Source of the DNA: an uncultured Eubacterium sp. | Lineage (GTDB): Bacteria; Bacillota_A; Clostridia; Lachnospirales; Lachnospiraceae | Length of the DNA stretch: 17,188 nucleotides | Reading direction: 5' to 3' | Assembly: GCA_948468465.1 (NCBI GenBank) | Contig: CAOKJJ010000104.1 | Location: 1-17,188, forward strand | Part shown: in pieces, positions 9,161 through 16,925 of the stretch | Numbering within the stretch: position 1 is the stretch's first letter | Layout of the letters: every line of letters starts with the position of its first letter | Position numbers and translations under genes: made by a program | The notes under the pieces: model-generated | Database searches by the model: none | What the model was told of the DNA's origin: nothing | What the model saw: the letters and a program-made list of their open reading frames with translations, nothing else

Positions 9161-9598
9161 ATGGACTTATCAAGTTTAACAGCCGCAGAAGGCTCCAGAA
9201 AAGATAGATTCAGAAAAGGACGCGGACATGGTTCAGGCAACGGCAAGACAGCTGGTAAAGGACACAAAGGTCAGAAAGCTCGTTCAGGAGCTCCGAGACC
9301 AGGCTTTGAAGGTGGCCAGATGCCATTATACAGAAGATTACCAAAGAGAGGCTTTAAGAATATTAATTCTAAGATAATCGTTGGAATCAATGTATCAGAA
9401 CTTGAGAGATTTGACAATGATTCTACGGTTTCCGTGGATACGTTAATCGAGACAGGTATTGTTAAAAATCCAAGAGATGGCGTTAAGATTCTTGGAAATG
9501 GAGAATTAACCAAGAAGCTCACTGTTCAAGCCAATGCATTCAGTGCCAGTGCAAAAGAAAAGATTGAGGCTCTTGGTGGAAAAGCAGAGGTGATCTAA
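9161..9598 (+). CDS. rplO: 50S ribosomal protein L15
   Basis: L15 is a mid-assembly 50S protein with a long unstructured basic N-terminus. The 145-residue product shows that Gly/Lys/Arg-rich arm ([20 protein letters not shown], about residues 16-35), then [20 protein letters not shown] and a globular C-terminal half ending [22 protein letters not shown] precedes the start. Its stop overlaps the secY start by 1 nt (TAATG), so SecY synthesis is probably coupled to L15. Confidence 0.98.
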   Translation: MDLSSLTAAEGSRKDRFRKGRGHGSGNGKTAGKGHKGQKARSGAPRPGFEGGQMPLYRRLPKRGFKNINSKIIVGINVSELERFDNDSTVSVDTLIETGIVKNPRDGVKILGNGELTKKLTVQANAFSASAKEKIEALGGKAEVI

Positions 9599-10914
9599 TG
9601 TTACAGACACTTCGTAGTGCATTCAAGGTGCAGGAAATCCGGGAACGATTGGTATATACATTTTTTATGCTGATCGTGATCCGGTTAGGCTCACAGCTTC
9701 CTTGTCCGGGTATTGACTCTGCGTTATTTGCAGAATGGTTCAGCTCTCAAACCAATGGAGCATTTAACTTTTTTGATGCGATCACCGGCGGCTCGTTTAA
9801 TGAAATGTCTATATTTGCATTGAGTATTACGCCATATATCACATCTTCTATTATTATGCAGCTCCTTACGATCGCAATTCCAAAGCTGGAGGAAATGCAG
9901 CGTGACGGAGAAGACGGCAGAAAGAAAATTGCCAGCATTACCCGTTATGTGACGGTTGCGCTTGCTCTGATTGAATCTATTGCAATGGCAATCGGATTCG
10001 GCAGAATGGGATATCTGACAAATTATAATGCATTTTCTGTGATTCAGGTTGTATGTATTCTGACAGCAGGTTCCGCGGTATTAATGTGGATCGGTGAACA
10101 GATTACAGAAAAGGGTGTTGGCAACGGAATTTCCATCGTGTTAGTCATTAACATCGTATCCAGAATTCCAGCTGATATGTCAACGCTGTATGAACAGTTT
10201 GTAAAAAACCAGAAGATTGCAAGAGGTGTGCTTGCAGCGGTAATCATACTTGCGGTTATTCTTTTAACCGTCGTTTTTGTAATTATACTGCAGGATGCGG
10301 AACGCAAAATACCGGTACAGTATTCCAAAAAGATTCAGGGCCGAAAAACGGTCGGCGGACAGAGCTCATTTATTCCACTGAAAGTCAATACGGGCGGTGT
10401 TATCCCGATTATTTTTGCACAGTCTATTATGGAGTTCCCGGTTGTCATCTGTACGCTGCTTGGCGTAGACGGCGGGACAGGCATTGGCGGTAAGATCTTA
10501 AACGGCCTTCAGCAAAGGAACTGGTGTGATCCGTCAAATCCTGTATTATCTGTCGGACTTGCCGTATATCTGATTCTGGTTATTGTATTTGCGTATTTTT
10601 ATACGTCAATTACGTTCAATCCGCTGGAAATCGCAGATAATATGAAAAAGCAGGGTGGATTTATACCTGGCATCCGTCCGGGCAAACCAACGAGTGAATA
10701 TCTGACGAAGATTTTGAATTATATTGTATTTATCGGCGCTGTCGGCCTTTCCATCTGTGCGGTTATCCCGATTTTCTTTAATGGGGTATTTAACGCAAAT
10801 GTATCGTTTGGCGGAACATCTATCATTATTATTGTAGGTGTTGTCATTGAGACGATTAAGCAGATTGAATCAAAGATGGTTGTTCGGTATTATAAAGGAT
10901 TCTTAAGTGAATAG
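9598..10914 (+). CDS. secY: Preprotein translocase subunit SecY
   Basis: SecY is the channel of the Sec translocon in the cytoplasmic membrane, working with SecE, SecG, SecA and the ribosome. The 438-residue product has the expected ten hydrophobic segments (roughly residues 18-36, 71-93, 116-134, 146-164, 176-190, 210-231, 267-287, 313-333, 372-390 and 400-418). Motifs include GGSFNEMSIFALSITPYITS after the plug, the basic loop KIQGRKTVGGQSSFIPLKVN and FNPLEIADNMKKQGGFIPGI in the loop that contacts SecA and ribosome. Translation is probably coupled to rplO. It is followed by a terminator-like hairpin, not directly by adk. Confidence 0.98.
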   Translation: MLQTLRSAFKVQEIRERLVYTFFMLIVIRLGSQLPCPGIDSALFAEWFSSQTNGAFNFFDAITGGSFNEMSIFALSITPYITSSIIMQLLTIAIPKLEEMQRDGEDGRKKIASITRYVTVALALIESIAMAIGFGRMGYLTNYNAFSVIQVVCILTAGSAVLMWIGEQITEKGVGNGISIVLVINIVSRIPADMSTLYEQFVKNQKIARGVLAAVIILAVILLTVVFVIILQDAERKIPVQYSKKIQGRKTVGGQSSFIPLKVNTGGVIPIIFAQSIMEFPVVICTLLGVDGGTGIGGKILNGLQQRNWCDPSNPVLSVGLAVYLILVIVFAYFYTSITFNPLEIADNMKKQGGFIPGIRPGKPTSEYLTKILNYIVFIGAVGLSICAVIPIFFNGVFNANVSFGGTSIIIIVGVVIETIKQIESKMVVRYYKGFLSE

Positions 10915-10921
10915 AGGTTGT

Positions 10922-10949
10922 GGGGGATACAGTTTCGGCTGTATCTCTC
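10922..10949 (+). terminator. Hairpin 3' of secY, possible weak terminator or attenuator
   Basis: 10922-10932 pairs with 10939-10949: 11 bp including two G-U pairs, with a 6-nt loop TTTCGG. Only three T's follow (10950-10952), so termination would be partial. Placed 8 nt after the secY stop and before the small winged-helix gene, it could reduce readthrough out of the spc operon. Confidence 0.5.
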
Positions 10950-10989
10950 TTTGCGTAAAGGCATCTGGACAGGGAGGCGGTGCAGTTTT

Positions 10990-11286
10990 ATGAGTGCCGA
11001 ATTAAAGCCATGGCAGTTTGATCTGGAACAATATATCCGGCAGGGGGAACAGGAGTTTCAAAGTGCAGATATCTCGGATGCAAAGTGCAATATTTGCACT
11101 TTAGAAGAACTGGCGGTGCTCCGTTTGATAAAAAAAGCTCCGGATATCACGCAGAAAGAACTTGCGGCGGAGATAGGGAAATCGGAACGCACCATAAAGA
11201 AGATTACGGTGGAATTACAGAAAAAGGGCCTGATCAAAAGGGAGAACGGGAAGAGAAGCGGCAGATGGGCAGTAAGGCAGCTGTAA
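10990..11286 (+). CDS. Small winged helix-turn-helix protein, unknown role
   Basis: The 98-residue product has a DNA-binding helix-turn-helix at about residues 53-83 (DITQKELAAEIGKSERTIKK, then a recognition-helix continuation ELQKKGLIKR) and a short wing ending GRWAV. The layout strongly resembles the C-terminal winged helix of AlbA_2/RecG-like regulators common in Clostridia, but the large N-terminal domain of those proteins is absent. Residues 1-45 match nothing I recognise and contain two cysteines (33 and 36, CNIC). The ATG at 10990 has GGGAGGCGG 9 nt upstream; a TTG at 10918 in frame would add 24 residues but overlaps the hairpin. It sits between secY and adk, where Bacillus has no gene. 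It may be a free regulator or a domain remnant. Confidence 0.75.
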   Translation: MSAELKPWQFDLEQYIRQGEQEFQSADISDAKCNICTLEELAVLRLIKKAPDITQKELAAEIGKSERTIKKITVELQKKGLIKRENGKRSGRWAVRQL

Positions 11287-11331
11287 AAATAGATTAACAG
11301 TAATATAAGGGAATTTATAACAATTAGAAAC

Positions 11332-11362
11332 TTTACAGTAGAAAAAAAATCCAATTTATGAT
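11332..11362 (+). promoter_or_regulatory. Likely sigma-A promoter for adk-map-infA
   Basis: A TTTACA (11332-11337) is followed after 19 nt by TATGAT (11357-11362). The spacer is longer than the ideal 17 and contains an A8 run. The whole 11287-11445 gap is AT-rich and the adk ribosome binding site lies 63 nt or more downstream. It would make adk-map-infA partly independent of the spc operon. No operator repeats are obvious. Confidence 0.4.
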
Positions 11363-11445
11363 ATGGTTGTTATAAACAGTGCAGTTTTTGCAAGAAATGC
11401 TCAATACAATATACTGCCGCAAATCAAATCAGGAGGTTTTATTTT

Positions 11446-12090
11446 ATGAAAATTATCATGTTAGGCGCGCCAGGCGCAGGCAAAGGCACACAGGCAAAGC
11501 GGATTGCTGAAAAGTACACAATCCCGCATATTTCCACAGGCGACATTTTCCGTGCGAATATTAAAAACGGAACAGACCTGGGCAGGAAAGCAAAAGAATA
11601 CATGGATCAGGGCCTATTAGTTCCAGATGAACTGACCTGTGATCTTGTAATGGACCGCATTCAGCAGGATGACTGCAAGAATGGATTCGTTCTGGATGGA
11701 TTTCCGCGTACCATTCCGCAGGCGGAAGCATTGGATGCGGCTTTATCCAAAATCGGCCAGAAGATGGATTATGCCATTGATGTAGACGTGCCGGACGAGA
11801 ATATCGTTAACCGTATGGGCGGACGCAGAGCCTGCTTAAGCTGCGGCGCTACTTATCATATAGAGTTTAATCCAACAAAAGCAGAGGGCATTTGTGATGC
11901 CTGCGGTGCACAGACCGTATTAAGAGACGACGATAAGCCGGAAACGGTTCAGAAACGTCTGACTGTATATCATGACCAGACACAGCCGCTGATTGATTAC
12001 TACAAAAAACAGGATATTTTAAAATCAGTCGATGGTACTCAGCCGATGGAAGCTGTATTTAATGCAATCATAGGAATCCTGGGAGCATAA
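11446..12090 (+). CDS. adk: Adenylate kinase, zinc-LID type
   Basis: Adenylate kinase catalyses ATP + AMP to 2 ADP in the cytoplasm. The 214-residue product has the P-loop GAPGAGKGT at residues 7-15, the AMP-site TGDIFR (31-36), DGFPRT (84-89) and a long LID. The LID carries cysteines 130, 133, 150 and 153 (CLSC and CDAC), the structural zinc site of Gram-positive enzymes. [14 protein letters not shown] is typical of the C-terminal part. Length is normal. Start: strong AGGAGG before the ATG. map begins 2 nt after the stop. Confidence 0.98.
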   Translation: MKIIMLGAPGAGKGTQAKRIAEKYTIPHISTGDIFRANIKNGTDLGRKAKEYMDQGLLVPDELTCDLVMDRIQQDDCKNGFVLDGFPRTIPQAEALDAALSKIGQKMDYAIDVDVPDENIVNRMGGRRACLSCGATYHIEFNPTKAEGICDACGAQTVLRDDDKPETVQKRLTVYHDQTQPLIDYYKKQDILKSVDGTQPMEAVFNAIIGILGA

Positions 12091-12092
12091 GA

Positions 12093-12890
12093 GTGATGCC
12101 AGTGTCAATTAAATCTGCAAAAGAGATAGAACTGATGCGGACGGCGGGCAGAATCCTGGGCAGGGTGCATGAAGAACTTGCCCAGGCAATTGCGCCCGGC
12201 ATGTCTACTTTGGACATTGACCGTATTTGTGAGGAATTAATACGAAGCTATGGATGTATTCCTTCATTTTTGAACTATGAAGGATTTCCTGCTTCTGTCT
12301 GTGTATCTGTAAACGATGAGGTCGTACATGGAATTCCGTCTAAAAGGCGAATTATAAAAGAAGGCGATATTATCAGCCTGGATACGGGTGTCATTTATAA
12401 AGGATATCAGTCTGACGCTGCCAGAACAGTTGGTGTTGGAAAAATATCAAAGCAGGCGGCGGAACTGATTGAACGGACAAAGCTCTGTTTTTTTGCAGGG
12501 ATGCAGTATGCAAAGGCAGGCGGGCGGCTGTTTGATATCTCAGCGGCGATAGGAGATTGTGCACATCGTTACGGTTACGGCGTAGTCCGTGATCTGGTCG
12601 GGCATGGCATTGGACGAAATATGCATGAACCGCCGGAAATCCCGAATTTCAGGCAGCGATTCCGTGGGATGAGGCTGCGGCCAGGCATGACGCTTGCGGT
12701 AGAACCGATGATCAATATCGGGACATGGCAGGTAAACTGGTCAAAAAACGGGTGGACAGTAACGACAGCAGATGGTTCTCTGTCTGCGCATTATGAAAAT
12801 ACAATACTGATCACGCGCACTGGGCCTGAGCTTTTGTCAGTTACAGAGGAAGAAGCAGAAAATCTGAACCACGTATATCTTGCAGTATAA
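12093..12890 (+). CDS. map: Methionine aminopeptidase, type I
   Basis: The enzyme removes the initiator methionine from nascent proteins as they leave the ribosome. The 265-residue product (GTG start; ATG at 12096 is an equally good start one codon later) has the full set of metal ligands: D97 in SLDTG, D108 in QSDAAR, H171 in VGHGIG, E204 in AVEPM and E235 in YENT, plus the substrate-binding His in VVHGIP and NMHEPPEIPNF. GGGAG at the end of adk serves as the ribosome binding site. No N-terminal SEC-C zinc finger is present. The KOW-protein gene that follows map in Bacillus is missing here. Confidence 0.97.
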   Translation: MMPVSIKSAKEIELMRTAGRILGRVHEELAQAIAPGMSTLDIDRICEELIRSYGCIPSFLNYEGFPASVCVSVNDEVVHGIPSKRRIIKEGDIISLDTGVIYKGYQSDAARTVGVGKISKQAAELIERTKLCFFAGMQYAKAGGRLFDISAAIGDCAHRYGYGVVRDLVGHGIGRNMHEPPEIPNFRQRFRGMRLRPGMTLAVEPMINIGTWQVNWSKNGWTVTTADGSLSAHYENTILITRTGPELLSVTEEEAENLNHVYLAV

Positions 12891-12906
12891 AAATATGCGT
12901 GTAAAG

Positions 12907-12927
12907 GGACCGTTCCATGAATGGTCC
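12907..12927 (+). repeat. Inverted repeat between map and infA
   Basis: 12907-12915 pairs with 12919-12927: 9 bp including one G-U, with a 3-nt loop CAT. There is no T-run after it, so it is unlikely to terminate transcription. It may be an RNA-processing or mRNA-stability hairpin ahead of infA. No gene is visible in this 86-nt gap. Confidence 0.5.
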
Positions 12928-12976
12928 GAATAATTACAGTATAAGAATGAAATGAAGAATAGATGGAGGAATAAAA

Positions 12977-13195
12977 ATGTCTAAAGCAGATGTCATTGAA
13001 GTAGAAGGAAAGGTAGTAGAAAAGCTGCCAAACGCAATGTTTCAGGTAGAACTGGAAAATGGGCACCAGATTCTGGCACATATCAGCGGGAAGCTGCGGA
13101 TGAACTTTATCCGTATTCTGCCGGGTGATAAAGTAACGATAGAGATGTCGCCGTATGATTTGACCAAGGGGCGCATTATCTGGAGAGATAAATAA
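12977..13195 (+). CDS. infA: Translation initiation factor IF-1
   Basis: IF-1 blocks the A site during initiation together with IF-2 and IF-3. The 72-residue product is the canonical length and is an S1/OB-fold protein: [20 protein letters not shown], then [20 protein letters not shown] and [25 protein letters not shown] sits 9 nt before the ATG. Unlike most Firmicutes, rpmJ does not follow; a strong terminator does. Confidence 0.98.
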   Translation: MSKADVIEVEGKVVEKLPNAMFQVELENGHQILAHISGKLRMNFIRILPGDKVTIEMSPYDLTKGRIIWRDK

Positions 13196-13210
13196 AGATT
13201 GATAAAGCAG

Positions 13211-13250
13211 CAGGCTGTCAGAATGCATGAGATTCTGGCAGCCTGTTTTT
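13211..13250 (+). terminator. Rho-independent terminator after infA
   Basis: 13211-13224 pairs with 13232-13245: 14 bp with one G-U and a 7-nt loop, GC-rich at the base, followed directly by TTTTT (13246-13250). This is a textbook intrinsic terminator 15 nt after the infA stop. It ends the secY/adk-side transcript and separates it from the two inserted genes. Confidence 0.93.
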
Positions 13251-13335
13251 GTTCCGTCTTTTTCTTCCATTTTATGATAAGATGTGATAAAATGTAAAAT
13301 GTATGTAAAGGATATGTAACTTTAAAATGAAGAAC

Positions 13336-13384
13336 CTGTAATAGTTCAATGGAACAGCTGAACTGCGGCAGGAACTTGTTACAG
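13336..13384 (+). promoter_or_regulatory. Leader hairpin before the phosphate cotransporter gene
   Basis: 13336-13341 pairs with 13379-13384 (CTGTAA with TTACAG), continued after a small internal loop by 13344-13347 with 13372-13375 (GTTC with GAAC). The stem ends just before the ribosome binding site AAGGAAG. The stretch 13262-13325 upstream is very AT-rich with several TATGAT/GATAAA-like hexamers, so a promoter is probable there, but I cannot assign a convincing -35/-10 pair. The hairpin's role is unknown. Confidence 0.4.
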
Positions 13385-13404
13385 ATGAAAAGGAAGATAA
13401 CTAT

Positions 13405-15360
13405 ATGGAAGGTTTTACACTGATCTTATCTTTGTTGAGTGGTGTTGCGCTGTTTTTGTTTGGCATGTCTCTGATGGGAGATGGTTTGAAAAAAGCGGCA
13501 GGGGAAAAGCTGGAGCTGATTTTGTACAGACTGACAAATACACCGCTGAAAGGCATTTTGCTTGGAACCGCAGTGACAGCGATTATCCAGTCATCTTCTG
13601 CAACGACAGTTATGGTTGTAGGATTTGTAAACGCTGGCATGATGAAAGTCTCTCAGGCGATAGGAATTATTATGGGAGCGAATATTGGGACGAGTATTAC
13701 AGGGTGGATCCTGTGCCTGTCCTATATTGAAGGAACCGGCGGAATTGCGCAGATGCTGTCGACAGCTACCATTTCTTCGGTAGTTGCGGTTATTGGTATT
13801 GTATTTAAGATGTTTATGAAAAAAGCCGCATATCATAATATTGGAGACATTATGCTTGGCTTTTCTATTTTGATGGTTGGGATGCAGACAATGAGCAGCG
13901 CTGTATCACCGTTAAAGAGCAATGAACATTTTGTAAACGCATTGACAATGTTTACGAATCCGTTTATGGGTATATTAGTCGGTATTCTATTTACGGCGGT
14001 ACTTCAGAGTGCGTCAGCCTCGGTAGGCATTATGCAGGCATTGTCTGTGACAGGCGGCATTACTTTCGCAGCGGCGCTGCCTATTACGATGGGTATTGGC
14101 GTCGGAGCGGCATGCCCGGTGCTGTTGTCTTCGATCGGCACGAACAAAAACGGAAAAAGAACGGCATTGATTTATTTGTTAAATGACTTATTCGGCATGC
14201 TGTTTTGGTCTGTGATTTTTTATACCGTTCATGCAGTTGTGCATTTTGACTTTATGGGAATGGTTATGAGTCCGATTCGGATTGCGCTGTTGAATACAGT
14301 ATTTCGTATGGCGACGATTCTGGTGCTTTGTCCATTTATCAGGGGAATTGAAAAATTTGTATTTTTCCTGATTCGGGACAGTGAAGAAGATAAAGAAGAT
14401 CAGGCGGATTTCGACCTGCTGGAAGAGCGGTTTTTGGCATATCCGCCGCTGGCAATCGCACAAAGCCATCAGGCAATGAATGGAATGGCAAAAAAGGTGC
14501 AGAAAAATATCGGCTATTCTTTGGGACTGCTGGAGAAATATTCTGAGGAGCGATATAATAAGGTACAGGAGAAAGAAAACTTAATTGATAAATATGAGGA
14601 TAAACTCGGCACATACTTAATGCAGCTGACCGGCCGTGAGATGACAATTGCGCAAAACAGTGAGGTGTCTAAGTTTTTACATACGTTAAGTGATTTTGAA
14701 CGATTGGGAGATCATGCCAGCAATATTTCGAAAGTAGCAAATGAGCTGTATGAAAAAAAGACTTCTTTTTCAAAAGAGGGCATGTATGAGCTTGGCGTGC
14801 TGGAATCTGCTGTTTCAGAAATCGTTGATTTGACGGTGAATGCTTTCACAGCAGATGATCAGGAAACGGCGTATCGGGTAGAACCCTTACGTGAACTGAT
14901 CGGTATCTTATGTGATGAATTAAAGCTGCGGCACATCAAACGGCTGCAGCATGGAAAATGTGAATTAAAACAGGGGTTTGCATTTAATGATCTGCTCGCA
15001 AACCTGGAACGTATCGGCGCACATTGCTCTAACGTAGCGGTGGCCATGATCGAGCTTGGCTATTCTGAGTTTGACATTCACGGTTATGTGAAGAGTGTAC
15101 GGGAACGTAAAAACTCCGATTATGCCATTTACTTTGAAGAATATGAAGAAAAATATGACATCAACGGATATAAAAAAGCAAAAAAACTGAAAAAAGAGGA
15201 AGAGGGAATAAAAGGAAAAAAAGCAAAAGATACAAAAGAAGGAAAGGATGCCAAGGACGGAAAAGAGGGCAAGGATGCAAAAGAAGGCAAGGACTCAAAA
15301 GAAGGAAAGGATGGAAAAGAGGAAAAAAGAAGAAAAAATAAAGTATTGCAGAAATCTTAA
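13405..15360 (+). CDS. Na/Pi-cotransporter family protein with PhoU domain
   Basis: Membrane protein of the NptA/YjbB-type family (Na_Pi_cotrans), which moves phosphate with sodium; in bacteria some members export phosphate. The 651-residue product has two inverted-repeat halves, each with the signature: QSSSATTVM at residues 62-70 and QSASASVGIM at 201-210, within about eight or nine hydrophobic segments up to residue 323. Residues about 345-565 form a helical PhoU-like region (SDFERLGDHASNISKVANEL and a second copy LANLERIGAHCSNVAVAM). Residues 589-651 are a Lys-rich tail with KEGKDx repeats. Start: AAGGAAG 8 nt upstream. It lies between infA and rpmJ, an unusual place. Direction and substrate are not proven. 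Confidence 0.93.
   Translation: MEGFTLILSLLSGVALFLFGMSLMGDGLKKAAGEKLELILYRLTNTPLKGILLGTAVTAIIQSSSATTVMVVGFVNAGMMKVSQAIGIIMGANIGTSITGWILCLSYIEGTGGIAQMLSTATISSVVAVIGIVFKMFMKKAAYHNIGDIMLGFSILMVGMQTMSSAVSPLKSNEHFVNALTMFTNPFMGILVGILFTAVLQSASASVGIMQALSVTGGITFAAALPITMGIGVGAACPVLLSSIGTNKNGKRTALIYLLNDLFGMLFWSVIFYTVHAVVHFDFMGMVMSPIRIALLNTVFRMATILVLCPFIRGIEKFVFFLIRDSEEDKEDQADFDLLEERFLAYPPLAIAQSHQAMNGMAKKVQKNIGYSLGLLEKYSEERYNKVQEKENLIDKYEDKLGTYLMQLTGREMTIAQNSEVSKFLHTLSDFERLGDHASNISKVANELYEKKTSFSKEGMYELGVLESAVSEIVDLTVNAFTADDQETAYRVEPLRELIGILCDELKLRHIKRLQHGKCELKQGFAFNDLLANLERIGAHCSNVAVAMIELGYSEFDIHGYVKSVRERKNSDYAIYFEEYEEKYDINGYKKAKKLKKEEEGIKGKKAKDTKEGKDAKDGKEGKDAKEGKDSKEGKDGKEEKRRKNKVLQKS
15235..15315 (+). 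repeat. 18-bp imperfect tandem repeats coding KEGKDx
   Basis: Four 18-bp units (15235-15252, 15262-15279, 15280-15297, 15298-15315), with a 9-bp half-unit at 15253-15261, encode KEGKDA, KEGKDA, KEGKDS and KEGKDG near the C-terminus of the cotransporter. Units differ mostly at third positions (GGA/GGC, GAT/GAC, GAA/GAG), so they are not very recent copies or have diverged under protein selection. Such an array can change in copy number by slippage. Confidence 0.85.
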
Positions 15361-15423
15361 ATGTTAAAAAACAGTAGATTTCAATAGAGACTGATATATG
15401 GAAAAGAAGGTTGATGAGAAGTT

Positions 15424-16542
15424 ATGTATCTGATGTTAAAAAATACAGAAGTGTTATATTTTGATCTGGAAGATTTTGTAGTGGAAGTAATACGGAACGA
15501 TCTGCTGCCGTTTTGTCTGCGGTCGAATATAAGACTGTCGACGAAAATGAAAGATATTTTGCATAATATACAGGAAGTAAAAGCATATTTAAGCAGCAGG
15601 GTGCTGTCATTATCCAGGGATAATGCAAAACAGATTTACGCTGCATTCCAGATCCCTCAAGTGGATTCCACAGACAACAGGGTCAATATCTGCGTGAAAT
15701 GCAAAGGAGTGTCAATCGTAGACAGCTATTGGGTAAAAGAAGATGAAGAAGAAGCTGACTGGAGTAAAATTAATATCCGTCAAAATAAGCTGAGGGATAT
15801 TTTGGATTTGTCTTTAAGCGGATTTTCACCGACCATTACAACGAACGCAATCTGCCCGGAACTGACAACAAAGGGATTGTTCCGGAAAGGATGGGTGTAC
15901 CTGGGTGACAGTTTGTATTTATTAAAATCAGATAAGACGAATGAATACGTCAATACAAGGATGGAAGTATTGGCTTCTGAAATACTGGAATGTTTTGATA
16001 ATCGTCTCGACAGCATCGTATATCTGAGTGATATCAAAGAAACAGCACGCGGAACAGCATATGTATCCATCTGCCAGAATTTTGTACGCGAGGAGCAGTC
16101 TTTTATCGAAGCCTGGGAAGTCATGGATTACTGCAAGCGCCGTAAGATACCATTCAGAGACTTGTGCCTGGAGCGGTGGGGGAGCAAATTTGCATGCATA
16201 CCGGTACTGGATTATATTATTATAAACACTGACAGACACACACAGAATTACGGATTTATGATGAACAATACAACAGGCGAGCTGGAAGCAGTTGCACCGA
16301 TGTTTGACTTAAATTGCGCGCTTGTGGCAGACTATTTTAAGGTAGAAGCCGGAGACACACTAAGCCAGATGTTTAATACGAAAGAGACCATACGAGAGCT
16401 TGCATTTAAATATATAGAATATACAGATCTGAAATTCAATGAAGAAGCATTTATGGAGCTGGCAAAAAGCAAACAGTATAAGGAACTGCGCCATGTATTC
16501 GAGAGAGTGTACGGACGGATACAGGAACTGGGGATTATTTAG
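15424..16542 (+). CDS. HipA-like kinase, stand-alone
   Basis: The 372-residue product resembles a HipA-type Ser/Thr kinase. The catalytic core is visible at [13 protein letters not shown]270 and N275 keep the D-x4-N spacing of HipA (D309/N314 in E. coli), and APMFDLN gives the second metal-binding Asp (D295). LYLLKSDK (K168) is a candidate ATP lysine. The N-terminal region has [18 protein letters not shown], similar to a Clostridia family I recall with a SLSDQYWI-type motif. No hipB-like antitoxin lies next to it. Start: ATG at 15424 with only a weak site (GAAGG, 13 nt away); ATG at 15433 is an alternative. It begins 63 nt after the cotransporter gene with no terminator between, so the two are probably co-transcribed. 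HipA of E. coli phosphorylates GltX; the target here is unknown. Confidence 0.85.
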   Translation: MYLMLKNTEVLYFDLEDFVVEVIRNDLLPFCLRSNIRLSTKMKDILHNIQEVKAYLSSRVLSLSRDNAKQIYAAFQIPQVDSTDNRVNICVKCKGVSIVDSYWVKEDEEEADWSKINIRQNKLRDILDLSLSGFSPTITTNAICPELTTKGLFRKGWVYLGDSLYLLKSDKTNEYVNTRMEVLASEILECFDNRLDSIVYLSDIKETARGTAYVSICQNFVREEQSFIEAWEVMDYCKRRKIPFRDLCLERWGSKFACIPVLDYIIINTDRHTQNYGFMMNNTTGELEAVAPMFDLNCALVADYFKVEAGDTLSQMFNTKETIRELAFKYIEYTDLKFNEEAFMELAKSKQYKELRHVFERVYGRIQELGII

Positions 16543-16551
16543 AATAAGAAT

Positions 16552-16582
16552 GATGGCCTCTCGGACGCTGCGGGAGGCCATC
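16552..16582 (+). terminator. Strong hairpin after the HipA-like gene, probable terminator
   Basis: 16552-16563 pairs with 16571-16582: 12 bp with one G-U and a 7-nt loop, very GC-rich (GATGGCCTC arm). It begins 10 nt after the stop codon. The following TTACAT is a poor T-tract, so termination on the + strand may be incomplete, but position and strength fit the end of the cotransporter/kinase unit. Confidence 0.65.
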
Positions 16583-16630
16583 TTACATCCCCCAAAAAAA
16601 ATAAAATTCATAAATTACAAAAATATTCTG

Positions 16631-16659
16631 TTGCATTTTTTCAGACATCGTGTTATAAT
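16631..16659 (+). promoter_or_regulatory. Sigma-A promoter for rpmJ-rpsM (alpha operon)
   Basis: TTGCAT (16631-16636), a 17-nt spacer and a perfect TATAAT (16654-16659), with TG at 16651-16652 making an extended -10. It is the best promoter match I saw in the window. Transcription would start near 16666, giving a leader of about 90 nt before rpmJ. A 7-bp stem (16706-16712 with 16724-16730, one G-U) lies in that leader. Confidence 0.85.
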
Positions 16660-16753
16660 GTCAGCTGAACGCTTTGGAATGAACCCTGAAGTAGCAGAGC
16701 AGCGATTGCAGCGCGGTCTGTTGGCTGCAGGTGTAAGGAAAGGAGGATTTGCT

Positions 16754-16867
16754 GTGAAAGTAAGATCATCAGTTAAGCCAATTTGCGAAAAATGCAAGGT
16801 AATCAAGAGAAAAGGAAGCATCCGGATTATCTGCGAAAATCCGAAACACAAACAGCGCCAGGGATAA
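16754..16867 (+). CDS. rpmJ: 50S ribosomal protein L36, zinc-binding type
   Basis: L36 is the smallest 50S protein. The 37-residue product [20 protein letters not shown] and following has the zinc ligands C11, C14, C27 and H32 of the C+ type, at normal length. It starts with GTG; AGGAGG ends 7 nt upstream. The reading frame is open further upstream to an ATG at 16658, but that codon lies in the promoter -10, so the short form is right. It is separated from infA by 3.6 kb and from rpsM by 314 nt. Confidence 0.96.
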   Translation: MKVRSSVKPICEKCKVIKRKGSIRIICENPKHKQRQG

Positions 16868-16925
16868 TCAATCACAGGCTGTTTTAGGCAGACAAGCAGA
16901 GCTGCCGTTTGGAACACAAATCAAC

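Noticed and set aside
12895..12933. A 12-codon open frame between map and infA (possible leader peptide)
   Set aside because: No Shine-Dalgarno precedes it, and it is fully explained by the inverted repeat.
13196..16582. Insertion sequence or integrative element carrying the cotransporter and kinase genes
   Set aside because: No transposase, integrase, terminal inverted repeats or target duplications were seen at the borders.
16439..16867. A 142-residue open frame ending in L36
   Set aside because: Only the last 37 codons from the GTG at 16754 are L36; the upstream part runs through the kinase gene end, terminator and promoter, and has no ribosome binding site.
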